Shown piece after piece: positions 42,703 to 51,322 of a stretch of DNA of 64,000 bases. This DNA is from Pseudomonadota bacterium (GTDB lineage Bacteria; Pseudomonadota; Alphaproteobacteria; Rhizobiales; Rhizobiaceae). How positions within the stretch are numbered: the first letter of the stretch is position 1; each line of letters begins with the position of its first letter. The position numbers were made by a program, and so were the translations under genes. The stretch is taken from contig JAEWDP010000113.1 of the NCBI GenBank assembly GCA_023390055.1, positions 1-64,000 of the forward strand. The letters are read 5' to 3'. The notes under the pieces were generated by a model that was given only the letters and a program-made list of their open reading frames with translations, ran no database searches and was not told the origin of the DNA.

Positions 42703-43434
42703 ATGGACCGACTGGCGCTTGCAGCTTTGACAGCCTCGACGACGGGAAGAGGCATGGGATCGGAAGAAACCTTGGTCAATGGCGTCTTGGCGGTCTGTGA
42801 TCCGCTTGGCTGTCTTTATCTGCCTGAGACTGGAACATTGGTCATTTCCGATCTCCATCTGGAAAAGGGTGCCGCGTTTGCTCGCCGCGGAATGATGTTG
42901 CCACCCTACGATACCAGCGCAACGCTCGATATTCTTGCAGTCGTCATTGGACGCTATGACCCGAAGACGGTCGTTTCTCTCGGGGACAATTTCCATGATC
43001 GGAAGGGATCCGAAGAACTACCCGATGACCTGCGCAGACGGATTTTTGCAATGGCGCGGGGACGTGCGTGGATCTGGATCAATGGTAATCACGATCCTGA
43101 TGGCACTTTCGGTTTGCCCGGTGACTGCGCAGACGAACTGGTCTGTGGCGAGCTTGTCTTTCGCCACGAACCAAGCCTGATCTCCAGACGAGGAGAGATC
43201 GCCGGCCATTTGCATCCTGCGGCCACGGTACGCCGTCGCGACAAATATGTGCGTCGGGCCTGTTTTGCGACGGATGGCGCACGGCTTGTGATGCCGGCCT
43301 TCGGTGTGCTTTCCGGCGGTCTCGATCTGAACCATCCTGCGATGCACGGGCTCTTCGATCGTACGACACTTGTTGCGTATCTGCTGGGGCGCGATCGCAT
43401 CTATCCTGTTCGCTATGCAAGCCTTTTGGCCTGA
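42703..43434 (+). CDS. pdeM: Ligase-associated DNA damage response endonuclease PdeM
   Basis: A metallophosphoesterase of about 243 residues with two-metal motifs in order: ISDLHLEKG, SLGDNFHD, INGNHD and GHLHPAA. PdeM proteins occur next to an ATP-dependent DNA ligase, an exonuclease and a DEXH helicase; here only the helicase is adjacent, 28 bases upstream. ATG 42703 is used; ATG 42754, right behind GGGAAGAGG, also fits the family's usual N-terminus. Confidence 0.91.
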   Translation: MDRLALAALTASTTGRGMGSEETLVNGVLAVCDPLGCLYLPETGTLVISDLHLEKGAAFARRGMMLPPYDTSATLDILAVVIGRYDPKTVVSLGDNFHDRKGSEELPDDLRRRIFAMARGRAWIWINGNHDPDGTFGLPGDCADELVCGELVFRHEPSLISRRGEIAGHLHPAATVRRRDKYVRRACFATDGARLVMPAFGVLSGGLDLNHPAMHGLFDRTTLVAYLLGRDRIYPVRYASLLA

Positions 43435-43483
43435 CGTTACTGCGTCTTCTTCTGCCGGTCAGGCAGACAGCGGCTATCCCGGA

Positions 43484-44290
43484 TCAATCCTTGCGGAAGA
43501 TGAGGCTCGCTCCCCATCCGGTAATGATGGCAATGAGGACACAAATGAGGCCATAGACGATCGGTCGCTCGTGTGCAGCGTCTGTAATGGCCTGTTCGAG
43601 GCCGGTCTTCACGACCCTGAGGGGCAATTCCTGTTCGGTGAGGAGTTCGCCGCCCTTGAAGAGATAGGCGCGGACCGTATGCACCCCGTCGGGTATGTTT
43701 GCAGGCAGCCGCAAGGATGCTCGAAACAGGCTGGACGAGACAAAGCGAACGCCATTCGTATCGCGCTGATAGAGGCCGCTGGCAAGTTTCAGCCGCCGAT
43801 AGGCATCACGGAAATCGGACAGATCGATTGCGTTGCCGATATAGCCGGTTGGTGTCAGCGTCAGGTGGTTGATGCCGACGCCGATGCTGTTCAACGCCGG
43901 ACCTTCGTCAATCACATCGATCTCGCGCGTGGCGGCCAGTGAATAGGATTCGGGTACCTGCTCGAACGTCATTGAACGGGTATTCATCCAGATCCCGAGC
44001 ACCCGTTCCTTGCGGCGGACCGTGGCATAGTTGCGTGGTCCCTCCAGCGTGACGATGATATCGTACTGTCCGATGGCAAGGAACAGTTCGTCAGCATTGG
44101 TCAGCGCCCCGAAGACGGTGAGATCGGCGCCACGAAAATCAGAAGTGATGGCGATCTCGTTGGTCGATGTCCCGATCTCCAGCCCTTCCCGGACGCTCGA
44201 CGCCTCTCCGAACGGAACCTGGGCAAGAGCCGCTGACGAGAAGATGATAAAGGTCGCTGAAACGATTAGTCGAAGGAGGTGGCGCATCAA
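43484..44290 (-). CDS. TIGR02186 family protein
   Basis: A 268-residue envelope protein with a signal peptide (about 1-23, ending AALAQ), a periplasmic beta-rich body (LEIGTSTNEIAITSDFRGAD near the start, GPRNYATVRRKERVLGIW) and one C-terminal anchor span (IVYGLICVLIAIITGWGASL). It matches the TIGR02186 type, unknown in function, that is usually found beside a TSUP exporter gene. Its start overlaps that gene's stop by 4 bases, so the pair is co-translated and likely works together at the inner membrane. Confidence 0.87.
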   Translation of the reverse strand: MMRHLLRLIVSATFIIFSSAALAQVPFGEASSVREGLEIGTSTNEIAITSDFRGADLTVFGALTNADELFLAIGQYDIIVTLEGPRNYATVRRKERVLGIWMNTRSMTFEQVPESYSLAATREIDVIDEGPALNSIGVGINHLTLTPTGYIGNAIDLSDFRDAYRRLKLASGLYQRDTNGVRFVSSSLFRASLRLPANIPDGVHTVRAYLFKGGELLTEQELPLRVVKTGLEQAITDAAHERPIVYGLICVLIAIITGWGASLIFRKD

Positions 44291-45213
44291 TATGCAAAGC
44301 CTCCTATCGACACAGAATAGATGTCATCCGGCGTCAGCACGAGGGCAATCGCCAGTCGAATGCCGACTGCCAGGACGAGCAGGGCAAGCAGGGCCCGCAA
44401 TTGCTCGCCGCGCAGTTTTTGGCCGATACGCACGCCATATTGCGCACCGATGACGCCGGCGACCATCAGGATGGTCGCCAGGACGATGTCGACGGAGTAG
44501 TTGGTTGCCGCCTGTACCATGGTCGTATAGGCCGTAACGAAAATGATCTGGAACAGTGACGTGCCGACGACCACACTGGTCGGGATACGCAGGAGATAGA
44601 TCATTGCCGGCACCATGATGAAGCCGCCGCCAACGCCCATGATCGATGTCAAGACGCCAATCGAAAATCCAAGAACCAGGACCGGGATGGCGCTGAGATA
44701 GATCTTCGATTTCTTGAACCGCATCTTGAAGGGCAGGCGGTGCACCCAGATATGCTGGCCCGGGCGCTTTGCAGCCGGCGGCTCGTTGCGCGCGGCACGT
44801 TTCAGTGCCCGTAGGCTTTCGTTCAGCATCAGGCTGCCGACGGTTCCAAGCAGAATGACGTAGAGAAGCGAGACGAACAGGTCCAACTGGCCAAGGCGCC
44901 TGAGCCAGGAAAAGACCCAGATGCCGACGGTGGCGCCGGCAAGGCCGCCGGCAAGCAGGACGGAGCCGAGCTTCATGTCGAGCGTGCCGCGCCGGAAATG
45001 TGAGATGGCTCCGGAAATCGACGATGCAACGACCTGATTTGCGCCAGTCGCCACGGCAACCACGGGTGGAATATTGTAGAAGATCAGGAGCGGTGTGATC
45101 AGGAAGCCGCCACCAACACCGAACATGCCGGACAGAAAACCGACGGCTGCCCCCATCCCCAGAATGATGAATATGTTCACCGATAACTCTGCGATCGGCA
45201 GATAGACTGTCAC
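44287..45213 (-). CDS. TauE/SafE-family (TSUP) sulfite/organosulfur exporter
   Basis: An inner-membrane transporter of 308 residues with about eight spans in two homologous halves: GFLSGMFGVGGGFLITPLLI and GVLTSIMGVGGGFIMVPAMI are the paired GVGGGF motifs of the TSUP family. Members export sulfite, sulfoacetate or related sulfur compounds. The paired TIGR02186 protein downstream is a fixed partner in many genomes; the exact substrate is not readable. Confidence 0.92.
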   Translation of the reverse strand: MTVYLPIAELSVNIFIILGMGAAVGFLSGMFGVGGGFLITPLLIFYNIPPVVAVATGANQVVASSISGAISHFRRGTLDMKLGSVLLAGGLAGATVGIWVFSWLRRLGQLDLFVSLLYVILLGTVGSLMLNESLRALKRAARNEPPAAKRPGQHIWVHRLPFKMRFKKSKIYLSAIPVLVLGFSIGVLTSIMGVGGGFIMVPAMIYLLRIPTSVVVGTSLFQIIFVTAYTTMVQAATNYSVDIVLATILMVAGVIGAQYGVRIGQKLRGEQLRALLALLVLAVGIRLAIALVLTPDDIYSVSIGGFAY

Positions 45214-45442
45214 GGCCGAACCTCAAACACGATACGACTGCCCGGCGGGCAGTTTTGCCATGCGGATAACCTCTCCGCTTCGGCGCTGGGTATGCCGACA
45301 TGCCTCATATGGCGCGTCGTAATTGCCTTCCGTCATGCGCCGGACGCAAGGGGGTGTCAACTCGCGAAGCCCGTTTAATGGGGCTTTTCTCCGATTTTGT
45401 GGCGGGCCGACAAAAGGCCTGCATAGAGCTTTAGACAATGGG

Positions 45443-48400
45443 TCATGTATTTCGCTTCAGGAGTTCATGGACCAGTGCATCATTGACCGTGCCGGTTGGC
45501 TCCTGTCCGATAGACGCCTGAAATGATTTGATGGCGCCGATTGTCTTTTGTCCCATCACGCCGTCCGGAGCGCCGGCGTCGAAGCCATTCTTGTTCAGGA
45601 TCGCCTGAATGTTGAAGATTGCCTTTTCCATATCGACAGACGCGGTCGTCAGCGGCTTTGTGTTGTCGGCCCATTCGTCGGGGAGGCTGACTTCGTTGGC
45701 GTCCGTATCCAACGGTTTTGGCGCCCAGTTTCGCGTCAACGCCTTCGCCGAGGTCAACTGCTCCTGGCGCATGGATTTGGCCACTTCATCGCGTTTTTCG
45801 CCGGCGTCGGAATCACCGGCCCTGGCGGCAATGTCGAACCACTTGTAAGAGGCGACGAGATCCTGGGGCACACCGTTGCCGCGCGCATAAAGGATAGCCA
45901 GATTGAACTGGCTGTCCGTAACGCCCAGCTCGGCTGCCTGCTCGAACCATCTGGCCGCTGCTTTATAGTCGGGCTCTTCCTTGGCGCCGGAGGCAAAAAG
46001 GACGGCAAGATTGTGCATGGCGCTGACATTGCCGGCGTCTGCCGCCTTTTGGTAGTAATCCATCGCCTTTTCGATATCGCGCGTGATTCCGGTGCCCTTT
46101 TCAAAGAGCGTACCAATGCGATATTGCGCCGGCGCAAAGCCGCGATCGGCAGAAAGCTTGTACCAGTTGGCAGCCTCCGAAAGGTCGGTATCGACGCCCC
46201 GGCCATCCGTATAGCGGGAGCCGATTTCAAACAGGGCGATCGGATCACCATCCTTTGCGGCCTCAACGAGAGATGTCGGTCCAACCGAGGAGGGAACGAC
46301 GATCGGCGGTTCGGCTGAAGCATCGGCTACAGCCTGTTGTCCTGTGAGAGCCTGCACGGCTTGTGCGTCGGCGGCTGCGTTAAGGGGGCCGTCGGTTTGG
46401 GCAAGGTCGGGACCCGCCGGTTTTTGTGCCTCCGTGGCCGCAGCCTGTGGCGCTTCCTGACCAGTTGAAGCAGGGGCGGCTGCGATCTCGTCTTGATCCG
46501 ATGCGCTGGCGGTGTCTGCCGCTTGCTGTGAAGAAGGCTGTGCTGCGTTCGAGGAGGCATCGATTGCGGGCGCCTCGCTGAGCGACGGCGGCGCGGTTTC
46601 TCCGGTGGAAAGGGTCTTGACGAGCGGTATTGCCATGACGGTGAGCAGCACGGCACCGACCGCCATCATGATCGGCCGTCGGTATTTCGAAAATGCGGTG
46701 CCGGACACGGCCTTGTCGTCCTTGCTGCCGTTCTGCTTGCCTTCGACCGGCTCAGTCGAACCCGGGTCTGTTTCCATGGCGGCTGCCTTTGCAGCTCTCC
46801 GTGCGGCGGCAATATAGTCTGTGTGCTCGGGTTCGCTTGCCTGTGGGCGTCCGGAGGCAGCCGCTTGGCTTGCCCGAACCCGCTCAAGGATCTTGCGCAC
46901 ATCCGGTGCTCCGGATCCCGGTTCTAAAAGTGCGTTTTCGTGTTCCGGCGGCAAAACGTCGACAGGGTCGAGTGACGGAGTGGGCTCTATCACTGTGCGA
47001 CCGGGTTTGGATGCCGGCTTTTGCTCAGGACGAAGGCGGCTGGAAATCTGGCCGAGGAGGCCGCGCTTCACACGGGGATGGTCCGGGTTTGCGCCACCAG
47101 ACAGGGGCTCATCGGCGCTGACAGCAACATCATCGCTGGTGATGCCTTCGACGTTGTGATCTGAAACATTCTCGTAACCGTTGCCGGAAGTCGTCTGCGG
47201 GTTGGTGTGCACGGTACTGCCGGCAAGGGATGCCATCATGTCCTGGTGAAGGTTTTCCGGCTCGTTGCCGGCCTGGGCAGTGGCCATTATGGGTACGGGA
47301 ACAACCTGTGGCAGAATCGGCGCGGAAAACCGGTCCTCCATGGTGTCGAGCCGATCTGCGATCTGGACAAGTGTGCTGTGCAGGGCATTGAGTGTGTGCT
47401 GCGAACGTTCTTCGCTGCTGCGGGTCAATTCTTCAAGGTGCCTGAGATCTTCGGCGAGTGCCGTCAGTCCACTGATGTCGACACCGGAGGCATTCAAGCC
47501 GGCCTGGCGCGAGAAACTGTCCACGACTGCTTCTGCCGCCTGGCGGGCGGCTTCAAGGACATATTCGTCATTTGTGGTCATATAGGTTTCGAGTGCCGAG
47601 ACCCGCTCCGACATTTCGTCGGCACCATATGCGGCAGTCGATGGCTGACTGATCAGTTCGGACAGGTGGGCAATCTGCAACTCGAGATTGTTGAGAGCGC
47701 GACTGTCGCTGGACGGGGAAAATGCAGTCTCGTCCAGGCGGGCGGCGATCCCGCTCAGGCGATCCTCTATCCGTTCGATGGCAGCACGGTCAGTATCCGG
47801 TTGCTGTGGGACCTGGATGTCGATCGCGTCAATCCGGCGTGCAAGATCGTCCAGTCTGTCGATCATCGCTTCGTTCAGGCTGGCCGGATCAAGCCGATCA
47901 ATCCTTGCGGATATTTCGGCAAGGTAATCGGCAAGGGCGGGAAGGTCCTGGCGGGCTGCATCCGTGGACATCATCGCGGAAAGTTGCTCAAGGTGCTCTT
48001 CGAGCCTTGATGAGATCTGTTCGCCACAGAGTTCTTCGATGCGCACAGCCAGCGAACTGACGCGATCAGCCAGCACGTCGTTCGTGTCCTGTTTTGTCTC
48101 GCCCGCCATTGCATCGATCTGCTGGGCAAGCGCGCCAAGACGGGTTTCAAGCCTCTGGAAGGCTGCCGGGTCGGGAGGTGATGCAGTTGGTGCACGACCG
48201 CTTGCGGCGATTGCGCGGCTGATCTCGTCAAGACGGTCGTCCAGGAGTGCAAACTGGTCGTTGAAAGATGCATCGGTGGGCAGTATGCGTGAGCCGAGCT
48301 GCTCCATCGCGGTTGCAACCGCCAGAAGCTTTTGTTCCAGCGCCCGTATTGCGGGATTGTCGCTCATGGCGCCAAGTTGGCTCTTGATGTCGTCAATTCG

Positions 48401-49150
48401 GTAGGCAAGGCCAACGAGTTCTTCACGAAGCTCGTGTGTATCGAGCTCGACGATGCGCTCTTCCAGGTCCTTCCAGCGGTTGTCGAGCCGCTGGATGCTT
48501 TCTTCGCGGGCAAGTCCGTCGATAGCGGCGTGAAGTTCGGCATATTCGGCGCGCAGGGCGTCGGCCTCTGGTCCTGCCCGTTCGCCAAGCGCCTTGATGT
48601 CGTCTGCCAGCCTTGCGAGATCGGCATTGAGATCGCCACTGATATCGTGGTTCTGGGCGATCGATCGAATGCTGCTGACCTCGGAACGCAAAGCACTCAT
48701 TTCGCGGGCGACACCTTCGTTGATGTCGTGCTTGAGTTCCATTCCAAGGACACTCATGGCCTCTGTGATATCTTGAAGTGACGGTTCCTCATGGGACTTG
48801 GCGCGTTGCGGCAGCGGATCGCGTTGAAGATGCGCTGCCGGGTGGGGTCGCGTGAAGGCTGAAGGCGGCACTTCCCTGGCGACACGACGCGGTTCCAGCC
48901 TCGGACGCGGCACGGCTGGTGGCTGGATGGCTTGAGCCTCAGGTTCACGTCTTTCGCGGCTGGCTGCAAGCATCTGTTGCCTGTCACGGATTTCCTGCAA
49001 GGGGCTGGTCGGCGATGAAGGCTTGGTCTGCGGCTCACGTGACTGGATCAGGCCCTCTATTCGCGCCTCCAGACCTTCGATGGTACGGTTGAGCTTTTCG
49101 AGAGACGATCTGTCGCCAGGGCGGGATTGTATCGATCGTGAACGGTCCAT
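45443..49150 (-). CDS. podJ: PodJ-like polar organelle development protein
   Basis: A 1235-residue cell-pole scaffold. The cytoplasmic part (about 1-815) is mostly coiled coil and opens with SSLEKLNRTIEGLEARIEGL; one membrane span lies at about 820-845 (IMMAVGAVLLTVMAIPLV). The periplasmic part has a low-complexity Ala/Gln/Pro linker, about four Sel1 repeats (ALFEIGSRYTDGRGVDTDLS, AQYRIGTLFEKGTGI and so on) and a terminal peptidoglycan-binding domain (NGFDAGAPDGVMGQKTIGAI). This layout matches Agrobacterium and Caulobacter PodJ. ATG 49150 is used; the longer frame has no support. Confidence 0.9.
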   Translation of the reverse strand: MDRSRSIQSRPGDRSSLEKLNRTIEGLEARIEGLIQSREPQTKPSSPTSPLQEIRDRQQMLAASRERREPEAQAIQPPAVPRPRLEPRRVAREVPPSAFTRPHPAAHLQRDPLPQRAKSHEEPSLQDITEAMSVLGMELKHDINEGVAREMSALRSEVSSIRSIAQNHDISGDLNADLARLADDIKALGERAGPEADALRAEYAELHAAIDGLAREESIQRLDNRWKDLEERIVELDTHELREELVGLAYRIDDIKSQLGAMSDNPAIRALEQKLLAVATAMEQLGSRILPTDASFNDQFALLDDRLDEISRAIAASGRAPTASPPDPAAFQRLETRLGALAQQIDAMAGETKQDTNDVLADRVSSLAVRIEELCGEQISSRLEEHLEQLSAMMSTDAARQDLPALADYLAEISARIDRLDPASLNEAMIDRLDDLARRIDAIDIQVPQQPDTDRAAIERIEDRLSGIAARLDETAFSPSSDSRALNNLELQIAHLSELISQPSTAAYGADEMSERVSALETYMTTNDEYVLEAARQAAEAVVDSFSRQAGLNASGVDISGLTALAEDLRHLEELTRSSEERSQHTLNALHSTLVQIADRLDTMEDRFSAPILPQVVPVPIMATAQAGNEPENLHQDMMASLAGSTVHTNPQTTSGNGYENVSDHNVEGITSDDVAVSADEPLSGGANPDHPRVKRGLLGQISSRLRPEQKPASKPGRTVIEPTPSLDPVDVLPPEHENALLEPGSGAPDVRKILERVRASQAAASGRPQASEPEHTDYIAAARRAAKAAAMETDPGSTEPVEGKQNGSKDDKAVSGTAFSKYRRPIMMAVGAVLLTVMAIPLVKTLSTGETAPPSLSEAPAIDASSNAAQPSSQQAADTASASDQDEIAAAPASTGQEAPQAAATEAQKPAGPDLAQTDGPLNAAADAQAVQALTGQQAVADASAEPPIVVPSSVGPTSLVEAAKDGDPIALFEIGSRYTDGRGVDTDLSEAANWYKLSADRGFAPAQYRIGTLFEKGTGITRDIEKAMDYYQKAADAGNVSAMHNLAVLFASGAKEEPDYKAAARWFEQAAELGVTDSQFNLAILYARGNGVPQDLVASYKWFDIAARAGDSDAGEKRDEVAKSMRQEQLTSAKALTRNWAPKPLDTDANEVSLPDEWADNTKPLTTASVDMEKAIFNIQAILNKNGFDAGAPDGVMGQKTIGAIKSFQASIGQEPTGTVNDALVHELLKRNT

Positions 49151-49403
49151 GTCGCTGCTCGTTCCAACGTTTCCAGGCGTGATGGGGCCGAAGGTCGGCG
49201 CTGGAGAATATGCCTCCTCGGTCGGCGACAAAAATACCGGACGAGGGCATGCTGCTCCCATGCAACTATTTCACTGGACGTGGTAAATAAGCCGTTAACA
49301 GAGGCAGACTTTTTTAACCTTTGTTCCAGATCAGTCCTGCTGCAGGTCTGTCCGGCCGGGAAAGTCAAAAAAGGTATGCCGGCAGGATATCGTCTAATGG
49401 TGT
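49151..49403. other. Divergent promoter region between podJ and the beta-oxidation operon
   Basis: No gene is credible here. It should contain the podJ promoter (minus). Two TTAA elements lie 15 bases apart, not the 7 needed for a CtrA site. Confidence 0.45.
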
Positions 49404-49425
49404 TTGACGTTTACGCAAACGTCAA
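49404..49425. promoter_or_regulatory. Palindromic operator before the beta-oxidation operon
   Basis: Perfect 9-bp arms TTGACGTTT and AAACGTCAA flank ACGC, about 65 bases before the acyl-CoA dehydrogenase ATG. The ACGT-centred palindrome resembles operators of MerR-type (LiuR-like) regulators of acyl-CoA metabolism in proteobacteria; TTGACG could double as a -35 element. No regulator gene is in the window. Confidence 0.7.
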
Positions 49426-49489
49426 TTATTCATGGTTCTCAGGATTTTGAAGGACAAGCATCCGCCGAAACTATGGAGGAAACGCGATC

Positions 49490-51283
49490 ATGCCCGTGTA
49501 CAAGGCCCCCCTAATCGACACTCTTTTTGTCCTGAATGATGTTCTGGGCCTTGATCATTATGGCAATCTGCCGGGCTTTGCCGATGTCGGGCCGGAACTG
49601 GTCGAGGCCATTTTATCAGAGGCTGCAAAACTTGCAGAAGAGGTTCTTCTTCCGCTGAACCTTTCCGGTGATCAGGAAGGCTGTATACGTCACGATGACG
49701 CGACTGTATCCGTTCCGCAAGGCTTCAAGGAAGCCTACGATCAATATCGTCAGGGAGGCTGGATCGGCCTTGCCGTTCCGGAAGAATTTGGCGGTCAGGG
49801 CCTGCCCTACACATTGCATACGGCGGTCGGCGAATACATGTCGTCTGCCAATATGTCGCTGATGATGTATCCGGGACTGACGCAAGGTGCGATTGCAGCG
49901 ATACTCGCCCATGGGACTGATGTGCAAAAGCAGACCTATCTGCCGAAGATGGTGGAGGGCGTCTGGTCCGGTACCATGAACCTGACCGAGCCGCATTGCG
50001 GTACGGATCTCGGACTGTTGCGTACCAAAGCGGTTCGAAACAGCGACGGCACCTATGCGATCTCTGGCCAGAAGATCTTCATTTCTGCCGGCGAGCATCC
50101 GATGACAGACAATATCATCCATCTTGTCCTTGCCCGCATCGAAGGCGCTCCCGAGGGAACGAAGGGCATTTCGCTCTTCATCGTGCCGAAATTCCTGGTC
50201 GACGAGGAGGGTTCTTCCGGTGCGCGCAACAAAGTTTCTTGCGGTGCGATCGAACACAAGATGGGCATTCATGGGAACGCGACCTGTGTCATGGATTATG
50301 ACGGCGCGGTCGGCGTCCTGATCGGTGCCGAAAACAAGGGCCTCGCGGCCATGTTCGTGATGATGAACGAGGCGCGACTGGGCGTCGGATTGCAGGGACT
50401 CTCGATTGCAGAAATTGCCTATCAGAACGCCGTTGCCTATGCGCGTGAGCGCCTTCAGGGACGTTCACTTTCAGGCCCCAAGGCGCCCAAGAAGATGGCA
50501 GATCCGATCATTGTCCATCCCGATATCCGCCGCGCGCTGATGACGATCAGGGCCTTCAATGAGGCTGGGCGGGCCTTCATGCTGTGGAGTGCGTTGAAGT
50601 CGGACATTGCCCATCGTGCAGACAGTGAAAAGGAACGCGAAGAGGCTGATGACCTGCTTGGCCTTGTCACGCCGATCCTCAAGGGCGTCCTGACCGACAA
50701 GGGATTTGAACACGCCGTCATGGCGCAGCAGGTCTTTGGCGGCCATGGCTACATCGAAGAGTGGGGCATGAGCCAGTATGTCCGCGATGCCCGTATCGCG
50801 ATGATCTATGAAGGGACCAATGGCATCCAGGCGCTTGACCTCGTGGGTCGAAAGCTCGCTTTGAACGGCGGACGAGGGGCCATGGCGATGTTCAAGGAAA
50901 TTGCTGACTTTTGCGAGGATCACCGGACTGACGACGATATGAATGTCCTTGTCAAGCCACTGAAGAAGGGTCTGTCGGATCTGCAGTCCTCGACCATGTG
51001 GTTCATGCAAAACGCCATGGCCAAGCCTGACAATGCCGGGGCCGGTTCGACCGATTACATGCACCTCTTCGGCCTGGTGGTGCTTGGCTATATGTGGGCA
51101 AGAATGGCGAAGACGGCACATGACCGGCTTAAAGCCGGCGATGAGCGCGAGGATTTTCTCAAGAACAAGCTGGTTACGGCGCAGTTCTACATGGAGCGCA
51201 TCATAGCGGAAACGGCCTTGCGCAGGACGAGGATCGAAGCCGGCGCCGACACGATGATGGAACTGGCGGCCGAAGGATTTTGA
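49490..51283 (+). CDS. Acyl-CoA dehydrogenase (large FadE-like form)
   Basis: An FAD enzyme of 597 residues that makes the trans-2-enoyl-CoA in fatty-acid breakdown. Core motifs: GTMNLTEPHCGTDLGLLRTK (FAD/substrate loop), GIHGNATCVMDYDGAVG and QVFGGHGYIEEWGMSQYVRD; the catalytic base Glu is in IYEGTNGIQALDL. The extended C-terminal domain beyond residue 470 marks the FadE/DmdC-like long subgroup. GGAGGAAACGCG precedes the ATG. First gene of a three-gene beta-oxidation operon. Confidence 0.93.
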   Translation: MPVYKAPLIDTLFVLNDVLGLDHYGNLPGFADVGPELVEAILSEAAKLAEEVLLPLNLSGDQEGCIRHDDATVSVPQGFKEAYDQYRQGGWIGLAVPEEFGGQGLPYTLHTAVGEYMSSANMSLMMYPGLTQGAIAAILAHGTDVQKQTYLPKMVEGVWSGTMNLTEPHCGTDLGLLRTKAVRNSDGTYAISGQKIFISAGEHPMTDNIIHLVLARIEGAPEGTKGISLFIVPKFLVDEEGSSGARNKVSCGAIEHKMGIHGNATCVMDYDGAVGVLIGAENKGLAAMFVMMNEARLGVGLQGLSIAEIAYQNAVAYARERLQGRSLSGPKAPKKMADPIIVHPDIRRALMTIRAFNEAGRAFMLWSALKSDIAHRADSEKEREEADDLLGLVTPILKGVLTDKGFEHAVMAQQVFGGHGYIEEWGMSQYVRDARIAMIYEGTNGIQALDLVGRKLALNGGRGAMAMFKEIADFCEDHRTDDDMNVLVKPLKKGLSDLQSSTMWFMQNAMAKPDNAGAGSTDYMHLFGLVVLGYMWARMAKTAHDRLKAGDEREDFLKNKLVTAQFYMERIIAETALRRTRIEAGADTMMELAAEGF

Positions 51284-51322
51284 TTGCAAGTTGCGGGCCT
51301 TTGGGCCGCAGGGAGATGGATG

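Noticed and set aside
44324..45301. 325-codon frame inside the TSUP exporter gene
   Set aside because: Same strand but other frame as a well-supported transporter; rich in Arg, His and Pro with no membrane pattern.
49295..49317. CtrA site before podJ
   Set aside because: Two TTAA elements occur but 15 bases apart, not the 7-base spacing of CtrA sites.
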